Translations under genes and position numbers: made by a program
From: Xenorhabdus budapestensis
Lineage (GTDB): Bacteria; Pseudomonadota; Gammaproteobacteria; Enterobacterales; Enterobacteriaceae
Direction of reading: 5' to 3'
Assembly (NCBI RefSeq): GCF_002632465.1
Contig: NZ_NIBS01000013.1
Coordinates: 1 to 64,000, forward strand
DNA: 64,000 nucleotides
The notes under the pieces: model-generated
Databases searched by the model: none
What the model was told of the DNA's origin: nothing
The model's input: the letters and a program-made list of their open reading frames with translations, nothing else
In this document: in pieces, positions 27,290 to 38,396 of the stretch
Position numbering within the stretch: position 1 is the stretch's first letter
Layout of the letters: each line of letters opens with the position of its first letter

Positions 27290-29092
27290 GTGATAACAAA
27301 TTCTTTGCACTCCTATCACTTGATCACGCGATTACAGCAGCAAATCAGCAAGTATCCTGAAAAGATTGCATTTCGCCAATGGTCACCATCAGAACAGTTT
27401 GAGATGAGCTGGCAGGATGTGGATAGGAAAACAAAATCCATCGCAAAATCCTTGTTATCGCTTGGTGTGGAGATTCAGGAAAAGGTCGGTATTTTTGCGC
27501 ATAACTCAATGGCATGGTCATTAGCGGATCTGGCTATCTTACAGCTACGTGCTGTCACTGTACCGCTTTATTCCACCAGTAGTCGTGATCAAGCCGCATT
27601 TATTCTTAATGATGCAGGCGTACGGGTTTTATTCGTTGGAGGACAGGAACAATATGATGTTGCTGTGACTCTGATAGCGTTATGTCCGCAGCTTACTCAT
27701 CTGGTTGTATTGGATGAATCTGTTGATTTACAAGAATGTCCACAAACATTGTATTTATCGGCATTTATTGCGACCGATTGGTCACAGTATCAATCTGAAC
27801 TCGATAGCCGTATCGCAGGGCAGAATTTGCATGATCTCTTTACTCTGATTTATACCTCAGGCACAACAGGAGAGCCTAAAGGTGTCATGCTGGATTATCA
27901 GAATATGGCTGCTCAACTTTATCTGCATGACCGGCGACTAACGTTGACTGAGCAGGATGTATCTCTGAGCTTTCTGCCGTTATCTCATATTTTTGAGCGT
28001 GCATGGAGTTATTACGTCATGCATACAGGCGCTTTGAATGTTTATCTGACTGACACAAATTTTGTACGTGAGGCGATGGTTGATGTGCGACCGACAGTGA
28101 TGTGCTCTGTCCCTCGTTTTTATGAAAAAGTATATAGTGCGATCCTGGAAAAAGTTTCCCGTGCTCCGTTTTGGCGCAGAATGATTTTTCACTGGGCGAT
28201 CAAACGGGGTGAAAGTCGTTGGTTACGTCAATTAAACAGTAAGAAAGGATGCCCATTTTCGTTATGTGGCGAAAAACTGGCTGATCGGTTGGTATTGGAC
28301 AAACTCCGCCAAATATTGGGGGGCCGGATCCGTTTTCTGCCAGTCGCGGGAGCACGCCTTGACGATTCCATCATGCATTTCTTCTTGTCTGTTGGACTCA
28401 ATATTAAGTATGGCTATGGTATGACTGAAACTTGTGCCACTGTTTCCTGTTGGGAAGAAAAAAATTATCTGTTAGGTTCAATTGGTAATCCATTACCCGG
28501 AGTTGATGTTCGTATTAGTACAGAGGGCGAAATTCAGGTTCGTGGCCCAATCGTGATGAAGGGATATTTCAATCGGCCGGAAGAAACTGTCCATGCTTTC
28601 ACCGAAGATGGTTGGTTGCGCACCGGAGATGCCGGAGGGGTAGATGATAATGGTAATTTGTTCATTACAGAACGCCTGAAAGATTTAATGAAAACATCAA
28701 CGGGAAAATATATTGCTCCACAATTGATTGAGGGGACATTAGGTCAGGATCGTTTTATTGAACATATTGCTGTTATTGCTGATACCCGTCAGTTTGTTTC
28801 TGCACTGATTGTGCCCAGCTATGAAGCGCTGGAGGATTACGCAAAATCCATTAATCTCCATTATCACAATCGTCTTGAGTTACTGCGTAATCATCAGGTT
28901 ATCGAGTTATTTGAACAACGCCTGAAAGAATTACAAAAAAATATTGCGAAATTCCATCAGGTGAAACGTTTTACTCTGTTGCCAGAGGCTTTTTCCATGG
29001 AAAAAGGTGAATTAACACCAACGCTAAAATTGCGGCGCAAGGTGATCTCACAGCATTATCAGAGTGAAATTGAATCTATGTATCGGGATTGA
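27290..29092 (+). CDS. Long-chain acyl-CoA synthetase (AMP-forming)
   Basis: Activates fatty acids through acyl-AMP to acyl-CoA. The 600 aa are of the FadD15/FAA1 type with large domain and C-terminal lid. Seen are LFTLIYTSGTTGEPKGVML near 183-201 (P-loop), the linker of this subfamily FLPLSHIFERAW near 228-239, YGYGMTETCATVS near 376-388, the GDAG/ITERLKDL hinge near 446-465, and a late lysine in MEKGELTPTLKLRR. GTG start behind AGGAA. It sits between leuO and ilvI, an uncommon position; no relation to branched-chain amino acids is evident. Confidence 0.92.
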   Translation: MITNSLHSYHLITRLQQQISKYPEKIAFRQWSPSEQFEMSWQDVDRKTKSIAKSLLSLGVEIQEKVGIFAHNSMAWSLADLAILQLRAVTVPLYSTSSRDQAAFILNDAGVRVLFVGGQEQYDVAVTLIALCPQLTHLVVLDESVDLQECPQTLYLSAFIATDWSQYQSELDSRIAGQNLHDLFTLIYTSGTTGEPKGVMLDYQNMAAQLYLHDRRLTLTEQDVSLSFLPLSHIFERAWSYYVMHTGALNVYLTDTNFVREAMVDVRPTVMCSVPRFYEKVYSAILEKVSRAPFWRRMIFHWAIKRGESRWLRQLNSKKGCPFSLCGEKLADRLVLDKLRQILGGRIRFLPVAGARLDDSIMHFFLSVGLNIKYGYGMTETCATVSCWEEKNYLLGSIGNPLPGVDVRISTEGEIQVRGPIVMKGYFNRPEETVHAFTEDGWLRTGDAGGVDDNGNLFITERLKDLMKTSTGKYIAPQLIEGTLGQDRFIEHIAVIADTRQFVSALIVPSYEALEDYAKSINLHYHNRLELLRNHQVIELFEQRLKELQKNIAKFHQVKRFTLLPEAFSMEKGELTPTLKLRRKVISQHYQSEIESMYRD

Positions 29093-29398
29093 AGGGAAAT
29101 GGGCAAATAAAGATTATTGAAAAATACAGCATAAAAACACGGCAGTTTCTGGTTCAAATTAACTCAATGGCAATATCTTTATTAAAAAAATGTTTTTAGT
29201 ATGTGAATTGATGTTTGATAACCTTGGTATCTAACGTTATGTTAATGGCTTAGTGTATTCATGAAATGAGCGTTATTAAATACGCTTATTGAATATTCAC
29301 TTTATATAAATAAGAAATGGAATAAGTAAGGTTGTTTTTCTTGATAGCCTTATGAAGTTCTGACATTAACTTGCAAACAGAGCCTGGAGGCAAACTCG
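29093..29398. other. Upstream region of ilvIH
   Basis: AT-rich and gene-free. By position it holds the ilvIH promoter; in E. coli the equivalent region is an Lrp target with several binding sites. The degenerate Lrp consensus prevents marking sites by eye. Confidence 0.5.
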
Positions 29399-31126
29399 AT
29401 GGAGATGTTGTCAGGAGCCGAAATGGTCGTCAGATCGTTAATCGATCAGGGCGTTGAACATGTATTCGGTTATCCGGGCGGGGCAGTTCTGGATATTTAT
29501 GATGCCCTGCATACGGTTGGGGGAATAGAGCATATTCTGGTTCGTCATGAACAGGGAGCTGTTCATATGGCAGATGGATATACTCGTTCAACGGGAAAAA
29601 CAGGGGTTGTATTGGTCACTTCAGGGCCAGGAGCAACCAACGCTATCACGGGAATTGCAACAGCCTATATGGATTCAGTTCCGATGGTTGTGTTGTCTGG
29701 TCAGGTGCCCAGCTCTCTGATAGGTAATGATGCTTTTCAGGAATGTGATATGGTAGGGATCTCCCGCCCTATCGTAAAACATAGTTTTCTGGTGAAGAAA
29801 GCAGAAGATATCCCAAGTACAATCAAGAAAGCCTTCTATCTGGCGGCAAGCGGCCGTCCAGGGCCGATTGTTATTGATTTCCCTAAGGATACCGTCAATC
29901 CAGCACTGAAATTTCCATATGTTTATCCAGAAAAAATCAGGATGCGTTCTTATAACCCCACTATACAGGGGCATAAGGGACAGATTAAGCGTACGCTGAA
30001 AACACTGCTGGATGCGAAAAAGCCAGTGCTGTATGTGGGTGGTGGCGCTATCAGCTCGGGGTGTTCACCGCAATTGCTGAAACTGGCGGAGCGTTTTCAT
30101 ATTCCTGTTGTCAGTTCGCTGATGGGGCTTGGAGCTTTCCCTGCTACTCATCGGCAGAGTTTGGGAATGTTGGGAATGCATGGCACGTTTGAAGCCAACA
30201 AAGCAATGCACAATTCTGATGTTATTTTCGCTGTGGGGGTGCGTTTTGATGATCGCACTACCAATAATCTTGCTAAATATTGCCCGGAAGCGACGGTATT
30301 ACACATTGATATCGATCCGACATCGATTTCTAAAACTGTAACGGCTGATATTCCGATTGTGGGTGACGCTAAACAGGTACTTGGTCAGATGTTGGAGTTG
30401 TTGGATACAACGGAAGATACACAAGACCCGGATGCCATAAAAGATTGGTGGCTTTCCATTGAACAGTGGCGTAGTCGCAAGTGCCTTGATTATGATCGCA
30501 CCAGTCCGAAGATAAAACCGCAGGCGGTGATTGAAACTCTTTATCGCCTGACCGAAGGAAAAGCCTATCTCGCATCAGATGTTGGTCAGCATCAGATGTT
30601 CGCCGCACTGCATTATCCATTTGATGAGCCAAGACACTGGATTAACTCCGGTGGCTTAGGAACTATGGGATTTGGTTTGCCCGCAGCACTGGGTGTTAAG
30701 TTGGCGAAACCAGAAGCGACAGTTGTATGTGTGACAGGAGATGGCAGTATTCAGATGAATATTCAGGAACTGTCCACTGCATTGCAGTATGGTTTGCCGG
30801 TGCTGGTACTGAACTTAAACAACCGTTTTTTAGGGATGGTGAAACAGTGGCAGGATATAATTTACTCAGGTCGCCACTCTCAATCCTATATGGAGTCACT
30901 ACCTGATTTCGTCAAATTAGCAGAGGCTTATGGTCACATTGGTGTATCTATCCGAACGTATGATGAATTGGAAAATAAACTGACCCAGGCTTTGCGTGAA
31001 GTGACTGAAAACCAGCGTCTGGTTTTTGTTGATGTTACCGTTGATGAAACAGAACACGTTTATCCAATGCAGATCCGGGGTGGAGCAATGGATGAGATGT
31101 GGTTAAGCAAAACAGAGAGGACCTGA
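29399..31126 (+). CDS. ilvI: Acetolactate synthase III, large subunit
   Basis: ThDP-dependent synthase that makes acetolactate or acetohydroxybutyrate for valine, leucine and isoleucine. 575 aa, E. coli 574. [16 protein letters not shown] near 23-38, the ThDP-activating glutamate in [14 protein letters not shown] near 48-61, [12 protein letters not shown] near 280-291, and the ThDP motif [15 protein letters not shown] near 447-461. It is followed after two bases by ilvH. Directly fed into the leuA pathway through 2-oxoisovalerate. Confidence 0.97.
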   Translation: MEMLSGAEMVVRSLIDQGVEHVFGYPGGAVLDIYDALHTVGGIEHILVRHEQGAVHMADGYTRSTGKTGVVLVTSGPGATNAITGIATAYMDSVPMVVLSGQVPSSLIGNDAFQECDMVGISRPIVKHSFLVKKAEDIPSTIKKAFYLAASGRPGPIVIDFPKDTVNPALKFPYVYPEKIRMRSYNPTIQGHKGQIKRTLKTLLDAKKPVLYVGGGAISSGCSPQLLKLAERFHIPVVSSLMGLGAFPATHRQSLGMLGMHGTFEANKAMHNSDVIFAVGVRFDDRTTNNLAKYCPEATVLHIDIDPTSISKTVTADIPIVGDAKQVLGQMLELLDTTEDTQDPDAIKDWWLSIEQWRSRKCLDYDRTSPKIKPQAVIETLYRLTEGKAYLASDVGQHQMFAALHYPFDEPRHWINSGGLGTMGFGLPAALGVKLAKPEATVVCVTGDGSIQMNIQELSTALQYGLPVLVLNLNNRFLGMVKQWQDIIYSGRHSQSYMESLPDFVKLAEAYGHIGVSIRTYDELENKLTQALREVTENQRLVFVDVTVDETEHVYPMQIRGGAMDEMWLSKTERT

Positions 31127-31128
31127 TC

Positions 31129-31620
31129 ATGCGCCGGATTTTGTCTGTATTACTTGAAAACGAATCAGGAGCATTGTCTCGTGTGGTGGGGCTGTTTTCC
31201 CAACGTGGCTATAATATTGAAAGTCTGACAGTGGCACCAACGGAAGACCCAACATTGTCACGTATGACTATTCAAACCAAAGGCGATGCTAAAGTACTAG
31301 AGCAGATTGAAAAACAACTGCACAAGCTGGTGGATGTTCTGCGAGTCAACGAGTTAACGGCTGGTGCTCATGTTGAACGTGAAATTATGTTGGCAAAGTT
31401 GCAGGCCAGTGGATATGGCCGTGAAGAAATCAAACGTAGCACAGATATCTTTCGCGGGCAGATCGTTGATGTCACTTCAACGTTGTATACCGTCCAGTTA
31501 GTGGGCACGAGCGAAAAACTGGATGCGTTTCTTGATGCTGTGCGCGAGGTGGCAGAAATCGTGGAAGTTGCCCGTTCAGGCATTGTTGGCGTTAGCCGTG
31601 GTGAGAAAATTATGCGATGA
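31129..31620 (+). CDS. ilvH: Acetolactate synthase III, small regulatory subunit
   Basis: Regulatory subunit that stimulates IlvI and confers valine feedback inhibition. 163 aa, exactly the E. coli length. N-terminal ACT domain: [30 protein letters not shown] near 4-33. C-terminal domain ends VVGLSRG-like ([13 protein letters not shown]). ATG 31129 lies two bases beyond the ilvI stop; upstream in-frame starts fall inside ilvI. The operon ends at a terminator. Confidence 0.97.
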   Translation: MRRILSVLLENESGALSRVVGLFSQRGYNIESLTVAPTEDPTLSRMTIQTKGDAKVLEQIEKQLHKLVDVLRVNELTAGAHVEREIMLAKLQASGYGREEIKRSTDIFRGQIVDVTSTLYTVQLVGTSEKLDAFLDAVREVAEIVEVARSGIVGVSRGEKIMR

Positions 31621-31660
31621 AAGATCGCAATCTGCGGGTTAATATACAGATATTTACCGG

Positions 31661-31685
31661 GCCCTACTGTAAAGTAGGGCTTTTT
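31661..31685 (+). terminator. Terminator of ilvIH
   Basis: GCCCTACT and AGTAGGGC pair perfectly around GTAA and are followed by TTTTT, 40 bases after ilvH. Confidence 0.9.
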
Positions 31686-31709
31686 CTATCATATTACTGA
31701 GAGGTTAAT

Positions 31710-32717
31710 GTGAAACTGGATGAGATCGCCCGCTTAGCAGGGGTTTCACGTACTACGGCCAGTTATGTTATCAATGGTAAAGCCAAACAGTATCGGGTCA
31801 GCGATAAAACAGTAGAAAAAGTGATGGCAGTGGTCAGGGAGCATAACTACCATCCTAATGCTGTTGCCGCTGGTCTCCGGGCGGGGCGTACCCGTTCAAT
31901 TGGTTTAGTGATACCGGATTTGGAAAACACGAGTTACACCCGCATCGCTAACTATCTTGAACGTCAGGCGCGGCAACGCGGATATCAGTTATTGATAGCC
32001 TGTTCTGAAGATCAGCCAGATAATGAAATGCGTTGTGTTGAACATCTTTTGCAACGGCAAGTGGATGCTATTATTGTTTCCACCGCTCTTCCTCCTGAAC
32101 ATCCATTCTATCAGCGTTGGACAAATCGCTCTCTGCCGATTATCGCACTTGATCGTGCATTGGATAGTGAACATTTTGTCAGTGTTGTCGGTGATGATCT
32201 TGAAGATGCGAAAATGCTGGCACAGGAATTGAGTCAATTCCCGTCAGAATCTGTTCTTTATTTGGGAGCACTGCCTGAATTATCAGTTAGTTTCTTACGC
32301 GAGCAAGGGTTCCGCGAAGCATGGGAAAATGATCCGCGTGAAGTGAACTATCTTTATGCGAACAGTTATGAACGTGAAGCCGCAGCAGAAGTTTTTGCTT
32401 CATGGTTGGAAAATAATCCAGTGCCTCAGGCGTTATACACAACTTCATTTGCTTTGCTCCAGGGCGTGATGGATACCATTCTTAAGCGCAGTGGGCGATT
32501 GCCGGAACAATTAGTCATTGCAACATTTGGTGACCATGAATTGCTCGATTTCCTTGAATGTCCGGTATTATCAGTGGCACAACGCCATCGTGATGTTGCT
32601 GAACAGGCTTTGTTGCTGGTATTAGCTAGTCTGGATGAAAAACAGAGACCAGAGCCGGGAATAACACGTATGCGCCGTCATTTATGTCGCCGCGGAAGTT
32701 TGAGCCGTAAAGCCTGA
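31710..32717 (+). CDS. cra: Catabolite repressor/activator Cra (FruR)
   Basis: LacI-family regulator of central carbon flux, inactivated by fructose-1-phosphate or fructose-1,6-bisphosphate. 335 aa, E. coli 334. The N-terminal DNA-binding domain ([20 protein letters not shown], residues 1-20, and onwards to about 60) is practically identical to E. coli, so operator preference should be conserved. It is followed by the periplasmic-binding-like effector domain. Same position between ilvH and mraZ as in E. coli. A hairpin (32722-32747) follows without a T run. Confidence 0.97.
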   Translation: MKLDEIARLAGVSRTTASYVINGKAKQYRVSDKTVEKVMAVVREHNYHPNAVAAGLRAGRTRSIGLVIPDLENTSYTRIANYLERQARQRGYQLLIACSEDQPDNEMRCVEHLLQRQVDAIIVSTALPPEHPFYQRWTNRSLPIIALDRALDSEHFVSVVGDDLEDAKMLAQELSQFPSESVLYLGALPELSVSFLREQGFREAWENDPREVNYLYANSYEREAAAEVFASWLENNPVPQALYTTSFALLQGVMDTILKRSGRLPEQLVIATFGDHELLDFLECPVLSVAQRHRDVAEQALLLVLASLDEKQRPEPGITRMRRHLCRRGSLSRKA

Positions 32718-33374
32718 TGGGGTGCCCTCATGTAATATGAGGGTGCTATATGCCATATCATGTATCTAAAATTATTCAAATAAATTCGTTGACTTAATTT
32801 TGAGATTATTCTTACTAAAATTTTTCTAATCGAAAATCTATGAGTGAAAAAATAGTGAATATGCTATTGAAGGTGAAAAAAAATAGATTTTTTCTTTTAA
32901 AATAACATTATAAATGAAAGTTATTTCTTTAATGAGAGAAAATATCCTATTTATTTGATATTAAAATAATTATGGTTTTTAGTATTCTATTTTATTTCGT
33001 TTTATTATTACTTTTTATACTATTTTAACTTGAGTATATTTTTATTATTGATAGATTACCACTGATTAACAATTGGGCAATAATGAGATATGCATTACAT
33101 AAATTAATTTAAGTGGTAATTATTTGCCCTAAAAAATTTTTTTCAGGTTAACCCTGCCAGCATAATTAAATAATTCAGATTTATCATAATGTTATATTTT
33201 ATTAATATTACTAAATCTGAAAAATCCGTCTTTTTCTCTCTTAAATCTTTCTGTAAATCTAGCTAAAGCACATCGGCTCTGGCTTGACAAGGTTTTAATA
33301 CCATCCGTAAACTCTTAATTGTGGTGATTTGTGGGATAATGTGGAGATTTGGGCCACTAAGGGGTAACCTGAGT
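32718..33374 (+). promoter_or_regulatory. cra-mraZ intergenic region with candidate mra promoter
   Basis: About 650 bases, very AT-rich in the first 500, without a gene. At 33284-33289 is TTGACA, followed after 17-18 bases by TAAACT-like sequence. This fits the main mra promoter that drives the division and cell-wall cluster in E. coli. The MraZ-type repeats follow downstream in the presumed leader. Confidence 0.6.
33321..33355 (+). promoter_or_regulatory. MraZ operator-like repeats
   Basis: Four units spaced exactly ten bases apart: GTGGTGATTT, GTGGGATAAT, GTGGAGATTT and GGGCC. In E. coli MraZ represses its own operon by binding TGGGN repeats separated by five bases in this leader. Spacing, sequence and place (20-55 bases ahead of mraZ) agree. 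Confidence 0.75.
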
Positions 33375-33833
33375 ATGTTTCGTGGAGCAACGCTGGTTAA
33401 TCTCGATACTAAAGGGCGACTTACTGTACCTACCCGATATAGGGAAACATTGAATACGGAATCAAAAGGTCAAATGGTTTGTACAATTGATCTTCACCAG
33501 CCGTGTCTGTTGCTTTATACATTACCCGAATGGGAAATCATCGAAGAAAAATTATCTCGCTTATCCAGCATGAATCCAGCTGAACGTCGCGTTCAACGTT
33601 TGTTATTAGGACACGCTAGTGAATGCCAAATGGACAGTGCAGGGCGTCTTTTGTTAGCCAATACCTTGCGTCAGCATGCAGGGCTAACAAAAGAAGTCAT
33701 GCTGGTTGGGCAGTTTAATAAATTTGAATTGTGGGATGAGCAAGTTTGGTATCAGCAGGTACAGAGTGACATTGCTGCTGAACAATCCACACATGAACCT
33801 TTATCAGCAAGGCTACAGGATTTATCACTATAA
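33375..33833 (+). CDS. mraZ: Transcriptional regulator MraZ
   Basis: First gene of the dcw cluster and repressor of its own promoter. 152 aa, like E. coli. Two AbrB-type domains: [20 protein letters not shown] at 1-20 and [16 protein letters not shown] near 77-92. The ATG at 33375 behind GGGGTAACC gives the family N-terminus; the frame is open further upstream through the operator. rsmH follows after two bases. Confidence 0.96.
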   Translation: MFRGATLVNLDTKGRLTVPTRYRETLNTESKGQMVCTIDLHQPCLLLYTLPEWEIIEEKLSRLSSMNPAERRVQRLLLGHASECQMDSAGRLLLANTLRQHAGLTKEVMLVGQFNKFELWDEQVWYQQVQSDIAAEQSTHEPLSARLQDLSL

Positions 33834-33835
33834 AC

Positions 33836-34780
33836 ATGGCAAATAGTCATTTTAAGCATACCAGTGTATTACTGGATGAAGCTGTCAATGGACTGAATAT
33901 CCGGGAAGATGGAATTTATATTGATGGAACATTCGGGCGAGGGGGGCACTCTCGCCTGATTCTATCAAAGTTGGGGCCGAATGGTCGTTTGATGGCAATA
34001 GATCGCGATCCGCAGGCCATTGAAGCATCAAAAGCAATTACTGACCCGCGTTTCTCGATTACTCATGGGCCGTTTTCAGACTTGGCTGCCTATGTAAGAG
34101 ATGCAGGTCTGGCTGGAAAAATTGATGGTATATTGCTGGATTTGGGAGTGTCTTCACCGCAACTAGATGATCCTGAACGTGGTTTCTCATTTATGCGTGA
34201 TGGGCCTCTGGATATGCGGATGGATCCCACCCGGGGACAACCAGCCTCAGAATGGTTGATGAAGGCTGAAGCAGATGATATTGCGTGGGTACTGAAAACT
34301 TTTGGTGAAGAACGTTTTGCCAAACGTATTGCGAGAGCCATTGTTGCTCGCAATCAGGAAGAACCCATCATGCGGACCAGAGAATTGGCAGAGCTAATTG
34401 CTCAGGCGAGTCCAATTAAGGAGAAACATAAGCATCCTGCGACACGCAGTTTTCAGGCTATCAGGATCTACATTAACAGTGAACTGGAAGAAATAGAACG
34501 TGCATTGGAAGGTGCATTACAGGTTTTAGCACCACAAGGGCGATTATCAGTCATCAGTTTCCACTCGTTGGAAGATCGCATAGTGAAACGCTTTATCCAG
34601 CAACATAGTCAGGGGCCACAGGTTCCAGCAGGTTTGCCTCTTACCGAAGTGCAATTAAAAGCATTAGGGGGGCGTAGTCTGAAATCAATTGGCAGGTTGA
34701 AACCCTCAGGGGATGAAGTGGCAACCAATCCGAGAGCAAGAAGCTCGGTATTGCGATTTGCTGAAAAGGCAGGTGAATAA
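33836..34780 (+). CDS. rsmH: 16S rRNA (cytosine-1402-N4)-methyltransferase
   Basis: AdoMet-dependent methylation of C1402 in the ribosomal P site. 314 aa, E. coli 313. [13 protein letters not shown] near 30-42 (AdoMet loop), [20 protein letters not shown] near 100-119, and the C-terminal [13 protein letters not shown] near 239-251. The stop overlaps the ftsL start by one base. Confidence 0.97.
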   Translation: MANSHFKHTSVLLDEAVNGLNIREDGIYIDGTFGRGGHSRLILSKLGPNGRLMAIDRDPQAIEASKAITDPRFSITHGPFSDLAAYVRDAGLAGKIDGILLDLGVSSPQLDDPERGFSFMRDGPLDMRMDPTRGQPASEWLMKAEADDIAWVLKTFGEERFAKRIARAIVARNQEEPIMRTRELAELIAQASPIKEKHKHPATRSFQAIRIYINSELEEIERALEGALQVLAPQGRLSVISFHSLEDRIVKRFIQQHSQGPQVPAGLPLTEVQLKALGGRSLKSIGRLKPSGDEVATNPRARSSVLRFAEKAGE

Positions 34781-35097
34781 TGGCAGGTGAACGTCATGGA
34801 TTAGTGGGAGTCATTGGCAGCGATTTAATCCGCAATGCCAAAATCCCATTGATTTTACTGGTGGCTGTAGTGATTTCAGCGATCAGTGTTGTGACGGTCA
34901 CCCATCAGACCCGCTTATTGACTGCGGAGAAGGAACGTCAGGCAATTCAGATTGATGCTCAGGATATTGAATGGCGTAACTTGCTCCTTGAAGAAAATGC
35001 ATTGGGTGACCACAGTCGGATCGAATCTATAGCGACTGAAAAATTTCATATGCAACATGTCGATCCGGTACAAGAAAACATTGTGATTACTCAATAA
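34780..35097 (+). CDS. ftsL: Cell division protein FtsL
   Basis: Bitopic divisome protein that forms a complex with FtsQ and FtsB and activates FtsWI. 105 aa, against 121 in E. coli, because the cytoplasmic tail is shorter. One membrane helix [19 protein letters not shown] near 23-41, then the periplasmic coiled coil with [20 protein letters not shown] near 67-86. An overlapping TAATG joins it to rsmH. Confidence 0.95.
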   Translation: MAGERHGLVGVIGSDLIRNAKIPLILLVAVVISAISVVTVTHQTRLLTAEKERQAIQIDAQDIEWRNLLLEENALGDHSRIESIATEKFHMQHVDPVQENIVITQ

Positions 35098-35124
35098 GTC
35101 CAGTTGACAACTAAAAGGTAGGCG

Positions 35125-36879
35125 ATGAAAGCTGCACGCTCTTTAAAGTTGAAAAAACAAGAAGATAAAGCCAGTTTTGTCAGATGGCGTTTTGTCTTGC
35201 TGTGTGGAGGCATTTCGCTTGCTTTAATCGGGCTTTTGATTCGAGTGGCTTATTTGCAGATCATCAATCCTGACCGTTTGGTGAAAGAAGGGGATTCCCG
35301 CTCTCTGCGTGTCCAATCTATTCCGACTGCCCGTGGCATGATTAACGATCGTAATGGACGCCCACTGGCAGTCAGTATACCTGTAGATGCTGTCTGGGCG
35401 GATCCCAAAGAAATCTTTGAAAAAGGCGGTATTACGGATGACACCCGTTGGCAGGCGTTGGCTGATGCGCTCTCCATTCCTCTTGATCAGTTAACCAGTA
35501 AAATCAATGAATATCCTAAAGGGCGTTTTGTTTATCTTGCTCGTCAAGTTAATACCTCTATTGGTGATTATGTTGGAAAACTGAAACTTCCGGGTATCTA
35601 TCTGCGTCAGGAGTCCCGCCGTTATTATCCGGCAGGACAGGTGACTGCACATATTATTGGTGTGACCAATATTGATGGCAATGGTATCGAGGGGGTGGAA
35701 AAGAGTTTCGATAGCTGGCTGACAGGTAAGCCGGGAACCCGGACTGTTCGTAAAGATCGTACCGGACGAGTTATTGAAGATGTTTCATCTACAGACAGAA
35801 GAGCTGCCCATGATTTGGCTCTCAGTATTGATGAGCGTCTTCAGACTTTGGTTTATCGGGAATTGACGAAAGCTGTGGTACTTAACAAGGCGGAATCTGG
35901 CTCTGCCGTATTGGTAGACATTAACACCGGCGAAGTGTTGGCAATGGCAAACAGCCCGTCTTATAACCCGAATAATCTGGCGGGAACGCCAAAAGATGCC
36001 ATGCGTAATCGTACCATTACTGATATGTTCGAACCCGGTTCTACAGTGAAACCGCTGGTTGTGATGAGTGCGCTGAATAGTGGCATTGTTAAAGAAAATA
36101 CCGTGTTGGATACCAGACCTTACCGATTGATGTATGGTTCGAGGGGACATGAAATCAAAGACGTAGCTCCACGTCCTGAGTTAACCATCACGGGGATTTT
36201 ACAGAAGTCGAGTAACGTTGGTGTTTCTAAACTGGCGTTAGCGATGCCTGCCTCGGAGCTGGTAGATGTTTATTACCGCTTCGGGATGGGGAAACCGACC
36301 GATTTGGGGTTGGTCGGAGAAAAGAGTGGTGTGTTTCCAAAAAATAGACAACGGTGGTCTGATCTTGAGAGGGCCTCCTTCTCTTACGGCTATGGGCTGA
36401 TGGTAACACCGTTACAGTTAGCGCGAGTCTACGCAACAATAGGCAGCTTCGGTATTTATCGCCCATTGTCAATTACTAAGGTCGATCCCCCAGTTCCGGG
36501 TACTCGAGTATTTCCTGAGAATATCATGCACACAGTGGTGCACATGATGGAGAGTGTGGCATTACCTGGTGGAGGTGGGGTACGTGCGGCGATAAAAGGT
36601 TACCGCATTGCAATCAAAACCGGTACAGCGAAAAAAGTCGGGCCGGATGGTAAATATGTCAATAAATATATCTCTTATACCGCAGGAGTTGCGCCTGCGA
36701 GTAACCCACGTTTTGCACTGGTTGTGATTGTCGATGAGCCACAAGCAGGTAAATATTATGGCGGTGCAGTTTCAGCGCCTATTTTCGGCAACATCATGAG
36801 TGGTGTTCTCCGTACGATGAACGTTGAGCCTGATGCATTGCCTGCGAACGATAAAAAAGAGTTCGTAGTTAATAACTAA
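35125..36879 (+). CDS. ftsI: Peptidoglycan DD-transpeptidase FtsI (PBP3)
   Basis: Septal transpeptidase anchored in the inner membrane. 584 aa, E. coli 588. Membrane helix FVLLCGGISLALIGLLIRVAYL near 24-45. Penicillin-binding motifs are the SxxK nucleophile in FEPGSTVKP near 296-304, SSN near 356-358 and KTGTAKK near 495-501. The E. coli C-terminal extension is also present. It works with FtsW, encoded downstream. Confidence 0.97.
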   Translation: MKAARSLKLKKQEDKASFVRWRFVLLCGGISLALIGLLIRVAYLQIINPDRLVKEGDSRSLRVQSIPTARGMINDRNGRPLAVSIPVDAVWADPKEIFEKGGITDDTRWQALADALSIPLDQLTSKINEYPKGRFVYLARQVNTSIGDYVGKLKLPGIYLRQESRRYYPAGQVTAHIIGVTNIDGNGIEGVEKSFDSWLTGKPGTRTVRKDRTGRVIEDVSSTDRRAAHDLALSIDERLQTLVYRELTKAVVLNKAESGSAVLVDINTGEVLAMANSPSYNPNNLAGTPKDAMRNRTITDMFEPGSTVKPLVVMSALNSGIVKENTVLDTRPYRLMYGSRGHEIKDVAPRPELTITGILQKSSNVGVSKLALAMPASELVDVYYRFGMGKPTDLGLVGEKSGVFPKNRQRWSDLERASFSYGYGLMVTPLQLARVYATIGSFGIYRPLSITKVDPPVPGTRVFPENIMHTVVHMMESVALPGGGGVRAAIKGYRIAIKTGTAKKVGPDGKYVNKYISYTAGVAPASNPRFALVVIVDEPQAGKYYGGAVSAPIFGNIMSGVLRTMNVEPDALPANDKKEFVVNN

Positions 36880-36908
36880 TTTGTGACGAATAAATAAAGA
36901 GGATAAAA

Positions 36909-38396
36909 GTGGAAGATCGTAATTTACGCGATTTATTGGCTCTTTGGGGAGTTGATGCTCCTGAGCTTCCGCTGCGAGAAATGACATTGGACAGCCGCAA
37001 AGTGGCTGCCGGAGATCTGTTTGTTGCGGTTAAAGGGCATCAGACAGATGGTCGAAAATACATTCCTCAAGCCATCGCTCAAGGGGTCGCTGTGGTGATC
37101 GCTGAAGCGAAGGGAAAAGCGGATAACGGCACCATTCAGGAAATGCACGGTGTTCCGGTTATCTATTTTGATGATTTAAATAATAAACTGTCGAAATTGG
37201 CAGGTGAATTTTATCAACATCCGGGTAATAAATTAAAACTGGTAGGTGTGACGGGAACCAACGGTAAAACCACGACAACGCAATTATTGGCGCAGTGGAG
37301 TCAGGCTCTAGGAGAAACCAGTGCGGTAATGGGCACGGTAGGGAATGGCCTGCTAGGTACGACAGTTCCCAGTGAAAATACCACAGGCTCCGCCGTTGAT
37401 ATTCAGCTTGATTTACAACAGCTCGTCAATCAGCAAGCGACTTTTGCAGCAATGGAAGTTTCTTCACACGGCCTGGTTCAAGGGCGAGTAGCTGCATTAC
37501 CTTTTCAGGCTGTTGTTTTCACTAACTTAAGCCGTGATCATCTTGACTATCACGGTGACATGAAAAATTACGAAGAAGCCAAATGGTTGTTGTTCAGTAA
37601 CCATGATGTCAAACAGAAGATTATTAATGCCGATGATGAGGTTGGGCTGAAATGGCTCTCTTATCTGCCAGAAGCTGTTGCTGTCACGATGGAAAATCGT
37701 TTGCCGGAAAGTTGGCAGGGGCGTTGGTTATCAGCGGAGGAAATTTGTTATCACGATAAAGGTGCTTCCATTACATTTACCTCTAGCTGGGGAGCAGGAA
37801 CTATCGAGAGTCCTCTGATGGGGGCCTTTAATGTCAGCAACCTGCTATTGGCGCTTGCAACACTATTATCACTGCAATATCCATTGGAAAAATTGTTGAA
37901 GACGGCATCTTGTCTGATGCCAGTCTGTGGACGTATGGAGGTCTTTTCGGCATCAGGTCACCCTACGGTTGTCGTAGATTATGCTCACACGCCGGATGCA
38001 TTGGAAAAAGCACTGGCTGCTGCACGGCTGCATTGTAAGGGGCAGCTTTGGTGTGTATTTGGTTGTGGGGGGGATCGCGATAAAGGCAAACGTCCACTGA
38101 TGGGAGGTGTTGCGGAACAAGAGGCTGACCGAGTTGTTGTTACTGATGATAATCCTCGTAGTGAAGAACCTCAGTCCATTGTTGCGGATATTTTGACAGG
38201 TTTCATCAACCCGGGAAGTGTAATGGTTATTCATGGGCGTGTTGAGGCTGTCACCAGTGCCATCATGCAGGCGGATGAGGAAGATGTTGTGCTGGTAGCA
38301 GGTAAAGGCCATGAGGATTACCAATTAGTGGGTAATCGTCGGCTGGATTATTCAGATCGCCTGACGGTTGCGCGCCTATTGGGGGTGACCGCATGA
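36909..38396 (+). CDS. murE: UDP-MurNAc-Ala-Glu:meso-diaminopimelate ligase
   Basis: Adds meso-diaminopimelate to the muropeptide precursor. 495 aa, same as E. coli. [19 protein letters not shown] near 112-130 (ATP loop), [17 protein letters not shown] near 214-230, and the diaminopimelate-specifying DNPRSEEP near 414-421. GTG start with GAGGAT upstream. The stop overlaps murF by four bases. Confidence 0.97.
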   Translation: MEDRNLRDLLALWGVDAPELPLREMTLDSRKVAAGDLFVAVKGHQTDGRKYIPQAIAQGVAVVIAEAKGKADNGTIQEMHGVPVIYFDDLNNKLSKLAGEFYQHPGNKLKLVGVTGTNGKTTTTQLLAQWSQALGETSAVMGTVGNGLLGTTVPSENTTGSAVDIQLDLQQLVNQQATFAAMEVSSHGLVQGRVAALPFQAVVFTNLSRDHLDYHGDMKNYEEAKWLLFSNHDVKQKIINADDEVGLKWLSYLPEAVAVTMENRLPESWQGRWLSAEEICYHDKGASITFTSSWGAGTIESPLMGAFNVSNLLLALATLLSLQYPLEKLLKTASCLMPVCGRMEVFSASGHPTVVVDYAHTPDALEKALAAARLHCKGQLWCVFGCGGDRDKGKRPLMGGVAEQEADRVVVTDDNPRSEEPQSIVADILTGFINPGSVMVIHGRVEAVTSAIMQADEEDVVLVAGKGHEDYQLVGNRRLDYSDRLTVARLLGVTA

